Assembly (NCBI GenBank): GCA_036493895.1
Contig: DASXOZ010000008.1
Location: 28,007-92,006, forward strand
Length of the DNA: 64,000 bases
Origin: Candidatus Binatia bacterium
Lineage (GTDB): Bacteria > Desulfobacterota > Binatia > UBA1149 > CAITLU01
Reading direction: 5' to 3'
The translations under genes were made by a program, and so were the position numbers. The notes beneath the pieces were generated by a model, which was not told the origin of the DNA, did not search any database, and worked only from the letters and a program-made list of their open reading frames with translations. Shown piece by piece: positions 16,464-25,785 of the stretch (the stretch's first letter is position 1; the number at the start of each line of letters is the position of its first letter).

Positions 16464-17333
16464 TTACGGCCACGCTGCGAAGCGGTAGGTCACCAGCGCC
16501 GTCATTGCGACGGACGCGGCGGCAGGTGCAGCGCCCGCCGCAGTCTCCTGCAGAGGTCCGATCTCAATCCGCGCCGACTTGATCGAACCGCCGTCGGCAA
16601 TCGCCCAACCGGTGGCGACGGCGGGGCCGGCCAACGGCCTTGCGAACACGGCCGCCAGCGAAAGCGTCGCGCTGCCGCGCACGCGCTCGTCGAGCGAAGG
16701 CACGCACGCAAGGGCCGAGCAGGTATCGGCAAGGGAAACGAGGGCTCCAGGATCGATGGCGCCGCCGAGCCCGGCGTTGGGACCGAGCGGCATCATCATT
16801 TGCGCCGACGGCGCGCGATGGGAGCGCACCACCGCACCCATCGAGCGCGAGAACGGCGAGAGGAACTCCGCATCGTTCGAAGGGACGGCGAAGCTGTCGC
16901 GCGAGACGACAGCGCCTGCGCCAGCGGCTTCGAGCGTGCGAATGACCATGAGGGCGGACGCGACGATGCGGCCGCGGTCGCTGGCGACCTCGACTTCGAC
17001 GTGCACGACGTCGCGACCCCTTGCCGTCATGCGCGCCGTGGCATGCAGCCCTTCTTCTCGTGCCGCCGAAAGATACGCGATGCTCGCGGACACGGGCAGC
17101 GCGCTGGCCTCGCGGCCGCGGTCGCTGGCGACGGCGACCAGAGACGCCGTCCAGATCGACAAGGAGGCCGCCACGCCGCCGTGCACGAAGCCCTGGGCGT
17201 TGGCGAGGTCCGCGAGATAAGGCACCGAGGCCGTCGCCGTGTCCGTGAGCACGTCGCCGCAGCGAAGACCGAGTCGCGACGCGTAAGGCGTCGCCTCGAG
17301 AAGGCCCGCCAGACGGTGGGCCGCGTCGATCAC
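16464..17333 (-). CDS. Acyl-CoA thioesterase with tandem hot-dog domains (PaaI-like)
   Basis: A 289-residue protein with two hot-dog folds. The first carries ANAQGFVHGGVAASL, close to the N-x-x-G-x-x-HGG signature of PaaI-type thioesterases. The second has PNAGLGGAIDPGALVSLADT at the equivalent place, lacking the histidine, so probably only one site is complete. It would hydrolyse acyl- or aryl-acyl-CoA. The GTG start at 17331-17333 overlaps the MscK-like stop (GTGA), so the two are translationally coupled. The pairing of a channel with a thioesterase has no evident logic and may just reflect genome compaction. Confidence 0.85.
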   Translation of the reverse strand: MIDAAHRLAGLLEATPYASRLGLRCGDVLTDTATASVPYLADLANAQGFVHGGVAASLSIWTASLVAVASDRGREASALPVSASIAYLSAAREEGLHATARMTARGRDVVHVEVEVASDRGRIVASALMVIRTLEAAGAGAVVSRDSFAVPSNDAEFLSPFSRSMGAVVRSHRAPSAQMMMPLGPNAGLGGAIDPGALVSLADTCSALACVPSLDERVRGSATLSLAAVFARPLAGPAVATGWAIADGGSIKSARIEIGPLQETAAGAAPAAASVAMTALVTYRFAAWP

Positions 17334-20300
17334 GTGGCCTCGTCCGGCTGCTGGTGCAGCAGGGCCCGGACGAGCGCGGGATCGGCCAGGCGCACGTTGA
17401 CGTCGCGCTGCGGGAACGGGATGTCGATCGAGGCCGCGCGCAGGCGCCGCTCGATGTCGACGAGCAGCTCGTGGCGCGTCGAGCCGAGCTGTTCGGGGCC
17501 GGGAAGGAATACGCGCAGCTCGAACTCGAGCGCGTTCTCGCCGAAGCGGGTAAAGGCCGCCATCGCCGCAGGATTCTCGAGGACGGTGGCGCACTGCTTG
17601 GCGACTTGCTGGAGAATGCGCACGACCGTGGCCGGATCGCTGCCGTAAGCCACTCCCACCGGAACCACGAGCCGTACCGTCGAGTCGTGCAGCGACCAGT
17701 TGACGAGCTTGCCGGTGATCAGCTCCTTGTTCGGCACGATCAGCTCCTTTCGATCGCCGTCGAGGATCGTCGTCGCACGCATCTCGATGCGCGTGACGAT
17801 GCCGGTGACGTTGTCGATCGTCACCATGTCGCCGATGCGCACCGGGCGCTCGAACAGCAGGATCAGGCCGGAGACGAAGTTGCCGAAGATTTCCTGCAAC
17901 CCGAAGCCGAGGCCGACCGACACGGCCGCGACGAGCCACTGCACGTGCGACCAGTCGACGCCGAGGTTCGCAAGCGCGAACACCGAGCCGGCAATGAAGA
18001 CGAGGTAGCGCGTGACTGCCTGGATCGCGTATCGAAGACCGCGGTCCAGGCGGGTCCGCGAAAGCACGGCCAGCTCGAGGAGAGCCGGAAGGTTGCGCGC
18101 GCCGAAAATGGCCAGCGAAGCTCCGGCCAGCGCGAACAGCAGGCTGGCTACCGTCACCGGCACCTGGGTCGTGACGACTTCGGTGTGCGCGGCGTCGCCG
18201 CTGCCGACGGTGCGCTCGACGCCCGAAGCGACCTGCCACAGCTCGACCTGCTCGAACAGGCGCAGCGCAGGAAACACGTCGACCCACACCGAAAAAAGGC
18301 CCGCGAACAGCGCAATGGCGAAGACGACGCGCAAGAGCGCGCGGGTCTGCGACGAGATGCGGGTGACGGCTTCCGTGCCTGTCTCTGCCGCATCGGTCGC
18401 ACCGGCTACCGCAGCCCCGTCCACGTCGCCCAGCACTTCGTCCGGCGGCGCCTCGGTCTTGGCCTCCAGCCAGCGCAGCACCGCCGCGTTGGCCACGATG
18501 AACGCGAGGATCACCAGCGCGCTCAGCCACAGGCACCGCGTCAGCACGAAGGCCGTGTAGTAGTACCCGGAAAGCGCGATGCCGACGACGACGGCCGCGA
18601 TGGCCGACGGAAGCCACGACGAGCGCCTGAGCAGGGGGCGCATCCATTCGAGATCGGTGCGGCGAAGCACCTGCTCGACGAGGTTGCCGTCGGGAGCGAA
18701 GAGGCGATGCGCCGCCACGCCGCCGGCTCCGACCGCGAAGCAGAACGCGCCGCGCCCGAGTGTCTCGCTCCAGCCCTGGTTCGGCTGCGCATCGAGCAGC
18801 ACCGCGACCGCGAAAGCCGGAAACGCGACGGTCTCGACGAAGACGATCTGGCGGCGCACCAGCGCAAGCGATGCGCGAGGCCAGTCGAGGAACGCCGCGA
18901 TGGGCCCTTTCTCCCCCGCTCCGCGACGGATCAGCTCGGCGACGAAGAGCGGGAAAGCCAGCGACCCCAGCAGCGTTGCCAGCGCGCTGGAAAAATCGTC
19001 GGCGGTTGCCGGTGCAGCACGCAACATCCAGCCCGCCAGCCACACAGCAAAGGGTCCCGGCGCCGCCAGCAGCAGCGCGAGCGTGACCACGAGCAACGGA
19101 GCGGGAAGCAGCGACGAACCCGCGGCGCGCGACAGGCACAGCCCCGCGTGCAGGCGCCTCATGCGGCGGCGGTTGGAGACGAGCAGCAGCAGTGCGAGCA
19201 GCCCGAGCGACGTCGCGAGCGAATCGTAGCGGGCACTGGCGAGCACGCGCTTGGCGGCGGCTTCGAGGTTGGCCGGATCGACGAGCCAGACCGCCGCGTC
19301 GCGCCAGTCGCCGACGTCGCCGATACGGGTGGGCGTCGTGTTCGGGATCCACAGCACGTGCTGGTCGAGGAATGCCTGGTAGTCCTCGAGAAGCGCAACG
19401 AGCTGGGTTTCCTTCGCGTCCAGATCCACGAGCGAAGCGAAGTACGTGTTCACGTCGCGGATTAGCGCATCGAGGTAGGTGCGGCGGGTTTTCAGGGCAC
19501 CTCGTGCCGACGCCTCGATTTTCGCGCGGTCGTCGGCGGCCAGCGACGGCGCCTGGTTGGCCAGGATCGTTTCGACTTCGGCCTCGACGCGCGGCAGGGC
19601 CTTCAGCATGTCCTCGAGGTTGAGGCTCTCGAGCTGCACGTCGGAAATTTCTTCGCGACGCGCGCGCAGGTCGGCGCGCGCGCGATCCGGATCGGCAAGC
19701 TCGCCCTTTTCCTTGCGCAGCAACAGCCCGATCGCGTCGGTGAGCCCGGCGGCAGCGACTTTCTGGTGCACTCCCTTGGAGCGCTCTTCGAGCTGCTGGA
19801 GCTCTTCGCTGACCGCGGCGTTCCTGCGCGCAGCTTCGTCGAGCTTGGCACTGAGGCCGCTGTCGCCCGTTCTTTCGGCGGCAAGCCGCGCGTTCTCGGT
19901 CGCCAGCTCGCCGAGCAGCGGATGCACGCGAGCGAGCGAGGCCTGGTCGGCGTTGGCCTCGGCCGCGGCCTGCTCCGCTTCGTGAACGCGCCGCGACGCG
20001 AGCGCAGCCTGGATCTCGGATACGCGCGCCGAATACGTTTCGGCCTTGCGCCGCAGCAACTCTCGCCGTGCGGCGAGAAGCTCGCGACGCAGCTCCTGGG
20101 TCGCAAGCTCGAGGTCGAGGGCCGCCGCCTGCTCGCCGCTGGCTTTCTGCGTCGCCAGAGCAAGGGCACGCCTGGCGAGCATCGATTCGACCGAACCCGT
20201 CGGAAGCGGCGGAAGCGCGATTTCGCCGCCGGTGCTCTCGCGCGCCGCATCGGCGGCGGCCATTTCGGCCGGAAGGCTCTGGCGCCGGTCCGAAAGCTGG

Positions 20301-20779
20301 GTCTGCTCGGCGTCGACGTCCGCGAGTCCCTTGCGCACGACGTTCAACTTCGCGTCGATCTCGGCCAGAGCGGTCTCCAGTTCGGACTGCGTGTCGTCGC
20401 CGGAGACGGGCGGAGTGAGCTGGGCCGGCCACGCCTCGGTTTCCTTGCGCGTGGTCTCCAGCGTCCGGGGCCCGTCGCGCTGCAGCCGTTCGAGCGCAGA
20501 AGCCCTCTGCTTCCATTCGCTGGCCAGCTCGAGCTGGTCGATCGCCGAGCCGTAGTCCCTCAGGAGCGCGGCCGTCGCATCGTCGGGCGACAGGTTGGCG
20601 GCCTGCAGGTTGCGGATTCTTTCCTGGAGGGACGGGACGGCCAGATCCAGGCCGGCCCCGACGCTGGCGACCACCTGGTCGTCGCGAGTCACGGTCTCGG
20701 CGCGCGCCAGGCCCGCGCCGGCAAAAAGAATCGCGGGCAGGGCAAGGCAGGCGCAGGCCAATCGCAGTCGGACTGTCAT
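17330..20779 (-). CDS. MscK/KefA-like mechanosensitive channel
   Basis: A 1149-residue channel with a signal peptide (about residues 1-27). A periplasmic region of about 450 residues follows, rich in coiled coil (long Glu/Ala/Arg repeats). Multiple membrane segments come next from about residue 500. The MscS core has the pore-lining helix and the signature GLGFGLQEIFGNFVSGLIL, followed by the beta domain FERPVRIGDMV and IVPNKELITGKLVNWS. Length and architecture match MscK rather than the small MscS. It opens under membrane tension during osmotic downshock. The ATG at 20779 is chosen because a typical signal peptide follows. Its stop overlaps the thioesterase start. Confidence 0.92.
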   Translation of the reverse strand: MTVRLRLACACLALPAILFAGAGLARAETVTRDDQVVASVGAGLDLAVPSLQERIRNLQAANLSPDDATAALLRDYGSAIDQLELASEWKQRASALERLQRDGPRTLETTRKETEAWPAQLTPPVSGDDTQSELETALAEIDAKLNVVRKGLADVDAEQTQLSDRRQSLPAEMAAADAARESTGGEIALPPLPTGSVESMLARRALALATQKASGEQAAALDLELATQELRRELLAARRELLRRKAETYSARVSEIQAALASRRVHEAEQAAAEANADQASLARVHPLLGELATENARLAAERTGDSGLSAKLDEAARRNAAVSEELQQLEERSKGVHQKVAAAGLTDAIGLLLRKEKGELADPDRARADLRARREEISDVQLESLNLEDMLKALPRVEAEVETILANQAPSLAADDRAKIEASARGALKTRRTYLDALIRDVNTYFASLVDLDAKETQLVALLEDYQAFLDQHVLWIPNTTPTRIGDVGDWRDAAVWLVDPANLEAAAKRVLASARYDSLATSLGLLALLLLVSNRRRMRRLHAGLCLSRAAGSSLLPAPLLVVTLALLLAAPGPFAVWLAGWMLRAAPATADDFSSALATLLGSLAFPLFVAELIRRGAGEKGPIAAFLDWPRASLALVRRQIVFVETVAFPAFAVAVLLDAQPNQGWSETLGRGAFCFAVGAGGVAAHRLFAPDGNLVEQVLRRTDLEWMRPLLRRSSWLPSAIAAVVVGIALSGYYYTAFVLTRCLWLSALVILAFIVANAAVLRWLEAKTEAPPDEVLGDVDGAAVAGATDAAETGTEAVTRISSQTRALLRVVFAIALFAGLFSVWVDVFPALRLFEQVELWQVASGVERTVGSGDAAHTEVVTTQVPVTVASLLFALAGASLAIFGARNLPALLELAVLSRTRLDRGLRYAIQAVTRYLVFIAGSVFALANLGVDWSHVQWLVAAVSVGLGFGLQEIFGNFVSGLILLFERPVRIGDMVTIDNVTGIVTRIEMRATTILDGDRKELIVPNKELITGKLVNWSLHDSTVRLVVPVGVAYGSDPATVVRILQQVAKQCATVLENPAAMAAFTRFGENALEFELRVFLPGPEQLGSTRHELLVDIERRLRAASIDIPFPQRDVNVRLADPALVRALLHQQPDEAT

Positions 20780-21029
20780 CAACGGATGCGGTAGGCCGGG
20801 AGCAGCCCGGCAAAACCTTCCGCGACGGATTGTTAGCCCAGAAGACCTAAAGAGAGAACTTACGGGGTCCCGTATGAATACCCGCACCGGCCTCCGTCCG
20901 CCGGCAGGCGGGACCGGACGCAATTCAAATACCTTGCAGGGTTTCGGTGAAAAACTTCGTGCACGATGCCTTCGAACCCCTTGCTGAGGCTGTTGCGAAC
21001 GGCAACATTCGGACATCGTGGAGGAATCA

Positions 21030-21836
21030 ATGGCCGCCGTGCGACCCGCAGCGCCGTCGCTGGCAGAGATCCGGCGCCTGCTTTCGAACCCGCTCTGTGA
21101 TCCGGATTTCATCGAATCCCTGCGCGATGATCCGCGCGACTCCGTCGCCTCGTTGCTGGTGGCAGCCGAGCGGCGCCGCGAGCGCCAGGAAGAAGCGCAG
21201 GACCGGACCGACGAAATGCTGGCGATCGAAAAGGAGCTGCAGGCAAGCGGCCGTTTCGTGATCGCCGGCGTCGACGAGGCGGGGATGGGACCGCTGGCCG
21301 GGCCGATCGTCGCGGCCGCCGTGATCCTCGGGGATATGGCATCGTTCCGCGGCATCCACGACTCGAAGAACATCGGAGCGGCGCTTCGCGCGAGCCTTGC
21401 CGTGCAGATCCGCCGCAAGGCACGCAGCGTTTCGATCGGCATCGCCGACGTCGACGAAATCAACGAGCTGAACGTCTACCACGCGGGCCTTCTGGCCATG
21501 CGACGCGCCGTCGAAGGGCTCACGCAGAGGCCGGACCACGCGCTGGTCGATGCACGCCGGATCCCCGACATTGGCATCGAGCAGAGCTCGTACATCCGTG
21601 GCGACTCGCGGAGCCTTTCGATCGCCGCTGCGTCGATCATCGCCAAGACCCACCGCGATTCGCTGATGGACGAGCTCGACGTGCGCTTCCCCGGCTACGG
21701 GTTCTGCCGGCACAAGGGCTACGCCACGCCGGAGCACCAGTCTGCCCTGAGAAGGCTCGGTCCGAGTGCCGTCCACCGCACGTCCTACGATGCGGTGCAG
21801 GAGCTGGTCTCCGGCGGTCGCCAGCTCGACGACTGA
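21030..21836 (+). CDS. rnhB: Ribonuclease HII, variant with Met in the G-R-G motif
   Basis: A 268-residue RNase HII with an N-terminal extension of about 75 residues, the later part probably helical. The catalytic carboxylates are visible: Asp82-Glu83 in VDEAG, Asp174 in LVDARR and Asp210 in THRDSLM. Conserved flanks include LSIAAASIIAK, YPGYGF-type RFPGYGFCRHKGY and LGPSAVHRTSY. The motif normally read as DEAGRGPLAGP is DEAGMGPLAGP here, so the arginine that contacts the RNA-DNA junction in RNase HII is methionine 86. The enzyme removes misincorporated ribonucleotides and RNA from RNA/DNA hybrids. The ATG at 21030 follows GGAGGA by a normal spacing; the GTG at 21018 overlaps that site and is rejected. 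Confidence 0.92.
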   Translation: MAAVRPAAPSLAEIRRLLSNPLCDPDFIESLRDDPRDSVASLLVAAERRRERQEEAQDRTDEMLAIEKELQASGRFVIAGVDEAGMGPLAGPIVAAAVILGDMASFRGIHDSKNIGAALRASLAVQIRRKARSVSIGIADVDEINELNVYHAGLLAMRRAVEGLTQRPDHALVDARRIPDIGIEQSSYIRGDSRSLSIAAASIIAKTHRDSLMDELDVRFPGYGFCRHKGYATPEHQSALRRLGPSAVHRTSYDAVQELVSGGRQLDD

Positions 21837-21961
21837 CCCTTTTCGTCTCTCGTCCTGTCTCCTCTTTTCCTCTTCGTGGGCCGATCCGCACGAGGCTGGA
21901 CCGCCGCATGGCGCCGGCATAGTTTCCACGCGGCATCGACATACCGCTGCGGAGGACCACG

Positions 21962-23011
21962 ATGACGGAAGGCGACAAGGGACTGGTTCTGGTGACCGGC
22001 GCATCGGGATACATCGGCGGTCACGTCACCCGCGAGTTTCTCGAGCACGGCTACCGCGTACGCGGAACGGTGCGCAGCCTGGCCAATCCGAAGAAGGTCG
22101 ATCACCTGCGCGAGCTCGGCCACGCCTGCGGCGGTCGCCTCGAGCTCGTCGAGGCCGACCTCGACAGGGAAGACGGATGGAGCCTGGCCGTCGCAGGCTG
22201 CACCTTCGTCGAACACGTCGCTTCCCCGTTTCCCGCGGCGGCTCCCAAGGACGAAGACGAGCTGATCCGGCCGGCCGTGCAGGGAACGCTGCGCGTGCTC
22301 GGTGCCGCCGCCGAATGCCCGTCGGTGCGGCGCGTCGTCATCACGTCGTCGGTGGCCGCCGTCGCTTACGGCCACAGTGACCACGCCGATCGCGTGCTTA
22401 CCGAAGACGACTGGTCGGTGGCCGAAAACTGCGAGGCTTACCAGAAGAGCAAGACTCTCGCGGAACGATCGGCGTGGGACTTCGTCTCGCGACTGCCCGA
22501 ATCACGCCACCTGGAGCTCGTCGTCATCAACCCCGGATTCGTCGCCGGTCCGCTGTCGGGGCCGGAAATCGGCACGTCGGGCGAAGTCGTTAGACGCCTG
22601 ATGAAGCGCGAGCTGCCCGCCTGCCCGGAGATCGGCTGGGCCGTCGTCGACGTGCGCGACGTCGCGATCGCCCATCGCCTTGCGACCGAGACGCCCGGCG
22701 CGGCCGGCAACCGTTTCATCGCCGCCGGCGACCACATGTGGATGCAGGACATCGGCAAGCTGCTTGCGCACGAATTCAACGCGCAGGGATACAAACCGCC
22801 GACGGGGCATCTGCCCTACCCGCTGCTATGGCTCGCGTCGCGCTTCGACTCGAGCATCCGCCTCGTGCTCCAGTACGTCGGCAAGCGCGAGAGAGTCTCG
22901 CACGAAAAAGCCGCGCGAATGCTCGGATGGCAGCCACGCCCGGTACGCGAGACGTTCGTCGACATGGCGCGCAGCATGATCGACAAGGGATTGATCCCGG
23001 CGCCGCGATGA
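21962..23011 (+). CDS. NAD(P)-dependent extended SDR (dihydroflavonol reductase-like)
   Basis: A 349-residue extended short-chain dehydrogenase/epimerase-fold protein. The cofactor motif TGASGYIGGH is at about residues 13-22, and the conserved catalytic segment TSSVAAV is followed by AYQKSKTLAE with the YxxxK pair. This resembles aldehyde reductases/dihydroflavonol-4-reductase-like enzymes reducing carbonyls with NADPH; the true substrate is unknown. The ATG follows GGAGGA with good spacing. It stands alone, convergent with the large secreted protein at 23066, with a hairpin repeat directly after the stop. Confidence 0.9.
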   Translation: MTEGDKGLVLVTGASGYIGGHVTREFLEHGYRVRGTVRSLANPKKVDHLRELGHACGGRLELVEADLDREDGWSLAVAGCTFVEHVASPFPAAAPKDEDELIRPAVQGTLRVLGAAAECPSVRRVVITSSVAAVAYGHSDHADRVLTEDDWSVAENCEAYQKSKTLAERSAWDFVSRLPESRHLELVVINPGFVAGPLSGPEIGTSGEVVRRLMKRELPACPEIGWAVVDVRDVAIAHRLATETPGAAGNRFIAAGDHMWMQDIGKLLAHEFNAQGYKPPTGHLPYPLLWLASRFDSSIRLVLQYVGKRERVSHEKAARMLGWQPRPVRETFVDMARSMIDKGLIPAPR

Positions 23012-23014
23012 AGA

Positions 23015-23048
23015 GGGGACAGGCGCCAGCTCGCTGGTGCCTGTCCCC
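23015..23048. repeat. Palindromic dispersed repeat (REP-like hairpin)
   Basis: GGGGACAGGCGCCAGC is followed after two bases by GCTGGTGCCTGTCCCC, a 16-base stem with one G-T pair. It starts four bases after the SDR stop, between convergent genes, so it could also act as a bidirectional terminator. Same family as the repeats at 10208, 37107 and 63968. Confidence 0.85.
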
Positions 23049-23065
23049 ATCCGTTGTCGCACCGG

Positions 23066-25369
23066 TCAGAACCCGGTGAATCTCTGGTGGACGAGCTCGG
23101 CGTTCTGCCCGACGTCGATCGAGAACGCCGTCGTTCCTCCACCGAGAAGCGCGCCCGTCCACGTCGTGCCCGCGACCAGCTTCACGCGCGCATCCGGGCA
23201 GAAGATCGTGCCCGCGCCCACGTTGTTCTGGCCGATTTCACATTTCGACAGCCCGCTACCCCTGCCGTAGATCAGCAGGTGGTCGGCCGTCAGGCCGTTC
23301 GTGAGGTTCCACTGCCAGCCGATGTTCGTGTTGAGGGAGTTCTGCACTCGCAGGATCATCACGGACGCGGAATTGCCTCCGCCGTCGAGGTTCAGCGTGA
23401 CGCCGGTGCCACCGGTGATGTTGTCCACGTCGATCACCGACAGGCCGCCGGCGTGCACGACGGTGATCGTGGCCGTCGCGCTGGCCGGCAGGGTCGACAG
23501 CGTCGGCCCGAGGTCGGCGTCCGCGCTCAGCATGTCGAGAAGACCGGCCACGCTCGTCGAGATCGCGAGCTGGGCCTGGGCACACTGGTCGATGCGCGCG
23601 TCGTTGCCCGTCGTGTCGTAGACGGTCGGCGCCGGGGTCTTGGCCTGGATCGTACCGGCAGGCACCGACGTCACCGACGTTCCGGGAAGAATTTCGCCGG
23701 ACAATCCTTCGACCAGCGCATCGTTGGTCAGGACGTCCGCCCCGTCGATGTTCGCGGTGGCATCGAAGGTTGCCGCGGGATTGGCCGCATCGCCCTGCTC
23801 GAGAACGATGTCCCCGGTCATGACCGAGGACTGGCCCCAGGTGCCGAGGTCTCCGCACCAGTCTCCGCTCGAGCTGGCGCCCTGCTCGAGGAACAGCGCA
23901 CGGCTGCCGCCGGTGCCGTCGGTGGGATTGCCGACGACGGCCCAGTGGCAGGCCGCGCCGGTGACGACGTACGAGGTGGCCGTGCAGACGCCGGACTGGC
24001 AGTCGGAGCCGTTCGTGCACTCGTCGCCGTCGTCGCAGGACGTTCCTTCGTGGGCCGGAAGCTGCGAGCAGGTGCCGGCGCCGTCGCACTGGGGAGACAG
24101 GCAGGCGCCTCCGGGCACGCCGGGGCAGGTGCTGCCCAGGGCCTCGAAGGTGCACGAGGCGCTGCAGCAATCGCCGCTCACGTTGTTGCCGTCGTCGCAC
24201 TGCTCGGTGCCGCTCACGTGGCCGTTGCCGCAGATCGTGCAGCTGTTCGTGCATCCGTCGGCGTCGTTGTTGTTGCCGTCGTCACACTCTTCGCCTGGAT
24301 CGGTGACGCCGTCGCCGCAGTTCGGCAGCTTGCAGTCGGTGCGGCAGGCGCCGGGCGTGGTGTTGCTGTTGTCCGGCCCGTTGTCGCACTGCTCGGTGCC
24401 GTTGTTGTTGACGACGCCGTCCCCGCAGAACTCGCTGGCGCAGAACGCGGTGCAACCGTCGCCGCTGACGTGGTTGCTGTCGTCGCATTCCTCGCCGGCC
24501 TCGAGCACGCCGTTGCCGCACTCGGGACAGCTCGTGTTGGAGATGCCGTCGTCGAAAAGGTCGCAGTCGCGTGCAAGGCCGTACGCGAAATTGAAGATGC
24601 GGCAGATGCGGCACTTCATGCGGCCCTTGCTGCACGTCGAAATTCCGGCCGCGTCCATGCCGTCCCCGTACACGCTGCAGACCGGTGTCAGGCCGGGGAA
24701 CATCGCCGCGAGGCTGCCGGCCGGGCACTTGCTCACGAGCTTGGACTGCACGAGCGACACGGATTTGGCAATGCGGCCGCGTGTGTCGGCGACGATCGCG
24801 TCCAGGCACGCGGCGAAGCCCGCATTGCTGATGATCGACCCGTCGCGCAGCCCGTTCTTCAGGCAGTCTTCGACCGCGCGGTGCATCGAGTCCTCGAGCT
24901 TCCTCCATGTCGCCGGAAGCGTGGACGAGCAGCGCCCCGAGGGGTCGCTCGCGGCGCTGCCGGCCAGCGCCGTATCGAGATCCAGGTCGAAGGCGTCCAC
25001 CGACAGCGCGCGGTTGTCGTTTTCGTAGCTGTCGGAAGTCGTCGACGGATCGGTGAAGCCGAAGTCGGGCGGCGTCGAGCAGAAGTCGGTAGCGGCCGCA
25101 TCGACCTTGGACCTGGCCTTGGCGATCTTTCCCTGGATGTCGTCCGCTTCACAATCGTCCGCCGTCTGTCCCGACGGAAGAGTTCCGGTGGCGCCCTTGT
25201 GGACGCACTGGGAGATCTGTTTCAGCACGGTACCCGAGATCTTTCGCGCCGACTTGACGACTTTCTCCAGGCAGGCCTGCTGGGCCTTGCTCTGCACCTG
25301 GGCCGGAGCCGGTGTCGCGGCCGACAAGGCCAGCGCCACGAAAATCGAGGCGAAGCGGATGCTTTTCAT
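23066..25369 (-). CDS. Large secreted protein with Myxococcus-type cysteine-rich repeats
   Basis: A 767-residue exported protein. A signal peptide ([20 protein letters not shown], cut near AQVQ) is followed by about 250 residues with paired cysteines. Four cysteine-rich repeats of the type [16 protein letters not shown] come next, starting near residue 285. This is the pattern of the 'Myxococcus cysteine-rich repeat' family seen on cell surfaces. A further Cys-rich link ([18 protein letters not shown]) precedes a C-terminal domain of about 250 residues, probably beta-rich with [19 protein letters not shown] and an end like that of choice-of-anchor/ice-binding surface domains (tentative). The ATG at 25369 follows GGGGGA. 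No enzymatic motif is seen; a surface or adhesive role is inferred. Confidence 0.85.
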   Translation of the reverse strand: MKSIRFASIFVALALSAATPAPAQVQSKAQQACLEKVVKSARKISGTVLKQISQCVHKGATGTLPSGQTADDCEADDIQGKIAKARSKVDAAATDFCSTPPDFGFTDPSTTSDSYENDNRALSVDAFDLDLDTALAGSAASDPSGRCSSTLPATWRKLEDSMHRAVEDCLKNGLRDGSIISNAGFAACLDAIVADTRGRIAKSVSLVQSKLVSKCPAGSLAAMFPGLTPVCSVYGDGMDAAGISTCSKGRMKCRICRIFNFAYGLARDCDLFDDGISNTSCPECGNGVLEAGEECDDSNHVSGDGCTAFCASEFCGDGVVNNNGTEQCDNGPDNSNTTPGACRTDCKLPNCGDGVTDPGEECDDGNNNDADGCTNSCTICGNGHVSGTEQCDDGNNVSGDCCSASCTFEALGSTCPGVPGGACLSPQCDGAGTCSQLPAHEGTSCDDGDECTNGSDCQSGVCTATSYVVTGAACHWAVVGNPTDGTGGSRALFLEQGASSSGDWCGDLGTWGQSSVMTGDIVLEQGDAANPAATFDATANIDGADVLTNDALVEGLSGEILPGTSVTSVPAGTIQAKTPAPTVYDTTGNDARIDQCAQAQLAISTSVAGLLDMLSADADLGPTLSTLPASATATITVVHAGGLSVIDVDNITGGTGVTLNLDGGGNSASVMILRVQNSLNTNIGWQWNLTNGLTADHLLIYGRGSGLSKCEIGQNNVGAGTIFCPDARVKLVAGTTWTGALLGGGTTAFSIDVGQNAELVHQRFTGF

Positions 25370-25785
25370 GTGTCCCCCAAAGACGAGCCGCCGCAGCACG
25401 GCGTCGCGGCGTCGTTCCCATCGAGACTAGCGTCCCAAGGGACGGCGGAGCAAGACGGTGGGTGCAGGGGCCGGATGCAAAGCGATCTGCGCGGCCGGCA
25501 CGGCAGGTGCGACCCCTGACCGGCCGTAAAATTTCCTAGGAAGTCGTAAGTCTGAACGTGGCGCTGTCCGCATCAGCTTTTTGCGGCATTTTGCGGCTGG
25601 CGGACAGCGTTTCTCCTGTTGCACTGGCAAGGCCATCCGGGCCATAAGTCCTGTGGGGACGCGCCGTGTTCGGCGGCGCGGTCCGTGCCGGGCAAGACGG
25701 CTGCGCAAGCTCCGATCCTTGCCGGCGAGCCAGGCTGGACGAGGGGGGCCGACCGTCGCCGCGGCCGAAACGAGGGGAATGCTTC
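25370..25785. other. 416-base divergent intergenic region between two secreted-protein genes
   Basis: No gene is supported here. The region must hold promoters for both flanking genes. A perfect 10-base inverted repeat, CGCTGTCCGC (25562-25571) and GCGGACAGCG (25600-25609), encloses a 28-base loop containing two GCGGC-type T-rich copies. This may be an operator or an RNA hairpin in the 5' leader of the gene at 25786. Confidence 0.4.

Noticed and set aside
23054..25519. Long plus-strand frame opposite the cysteine-rich secreted protein
   Set aside because: It is the mirror of a gene with a clear signal peptide and repeats; the predicted protein is Val/Ala/Arg-rich low complexity typical of antisense frames in high-GC DNA.
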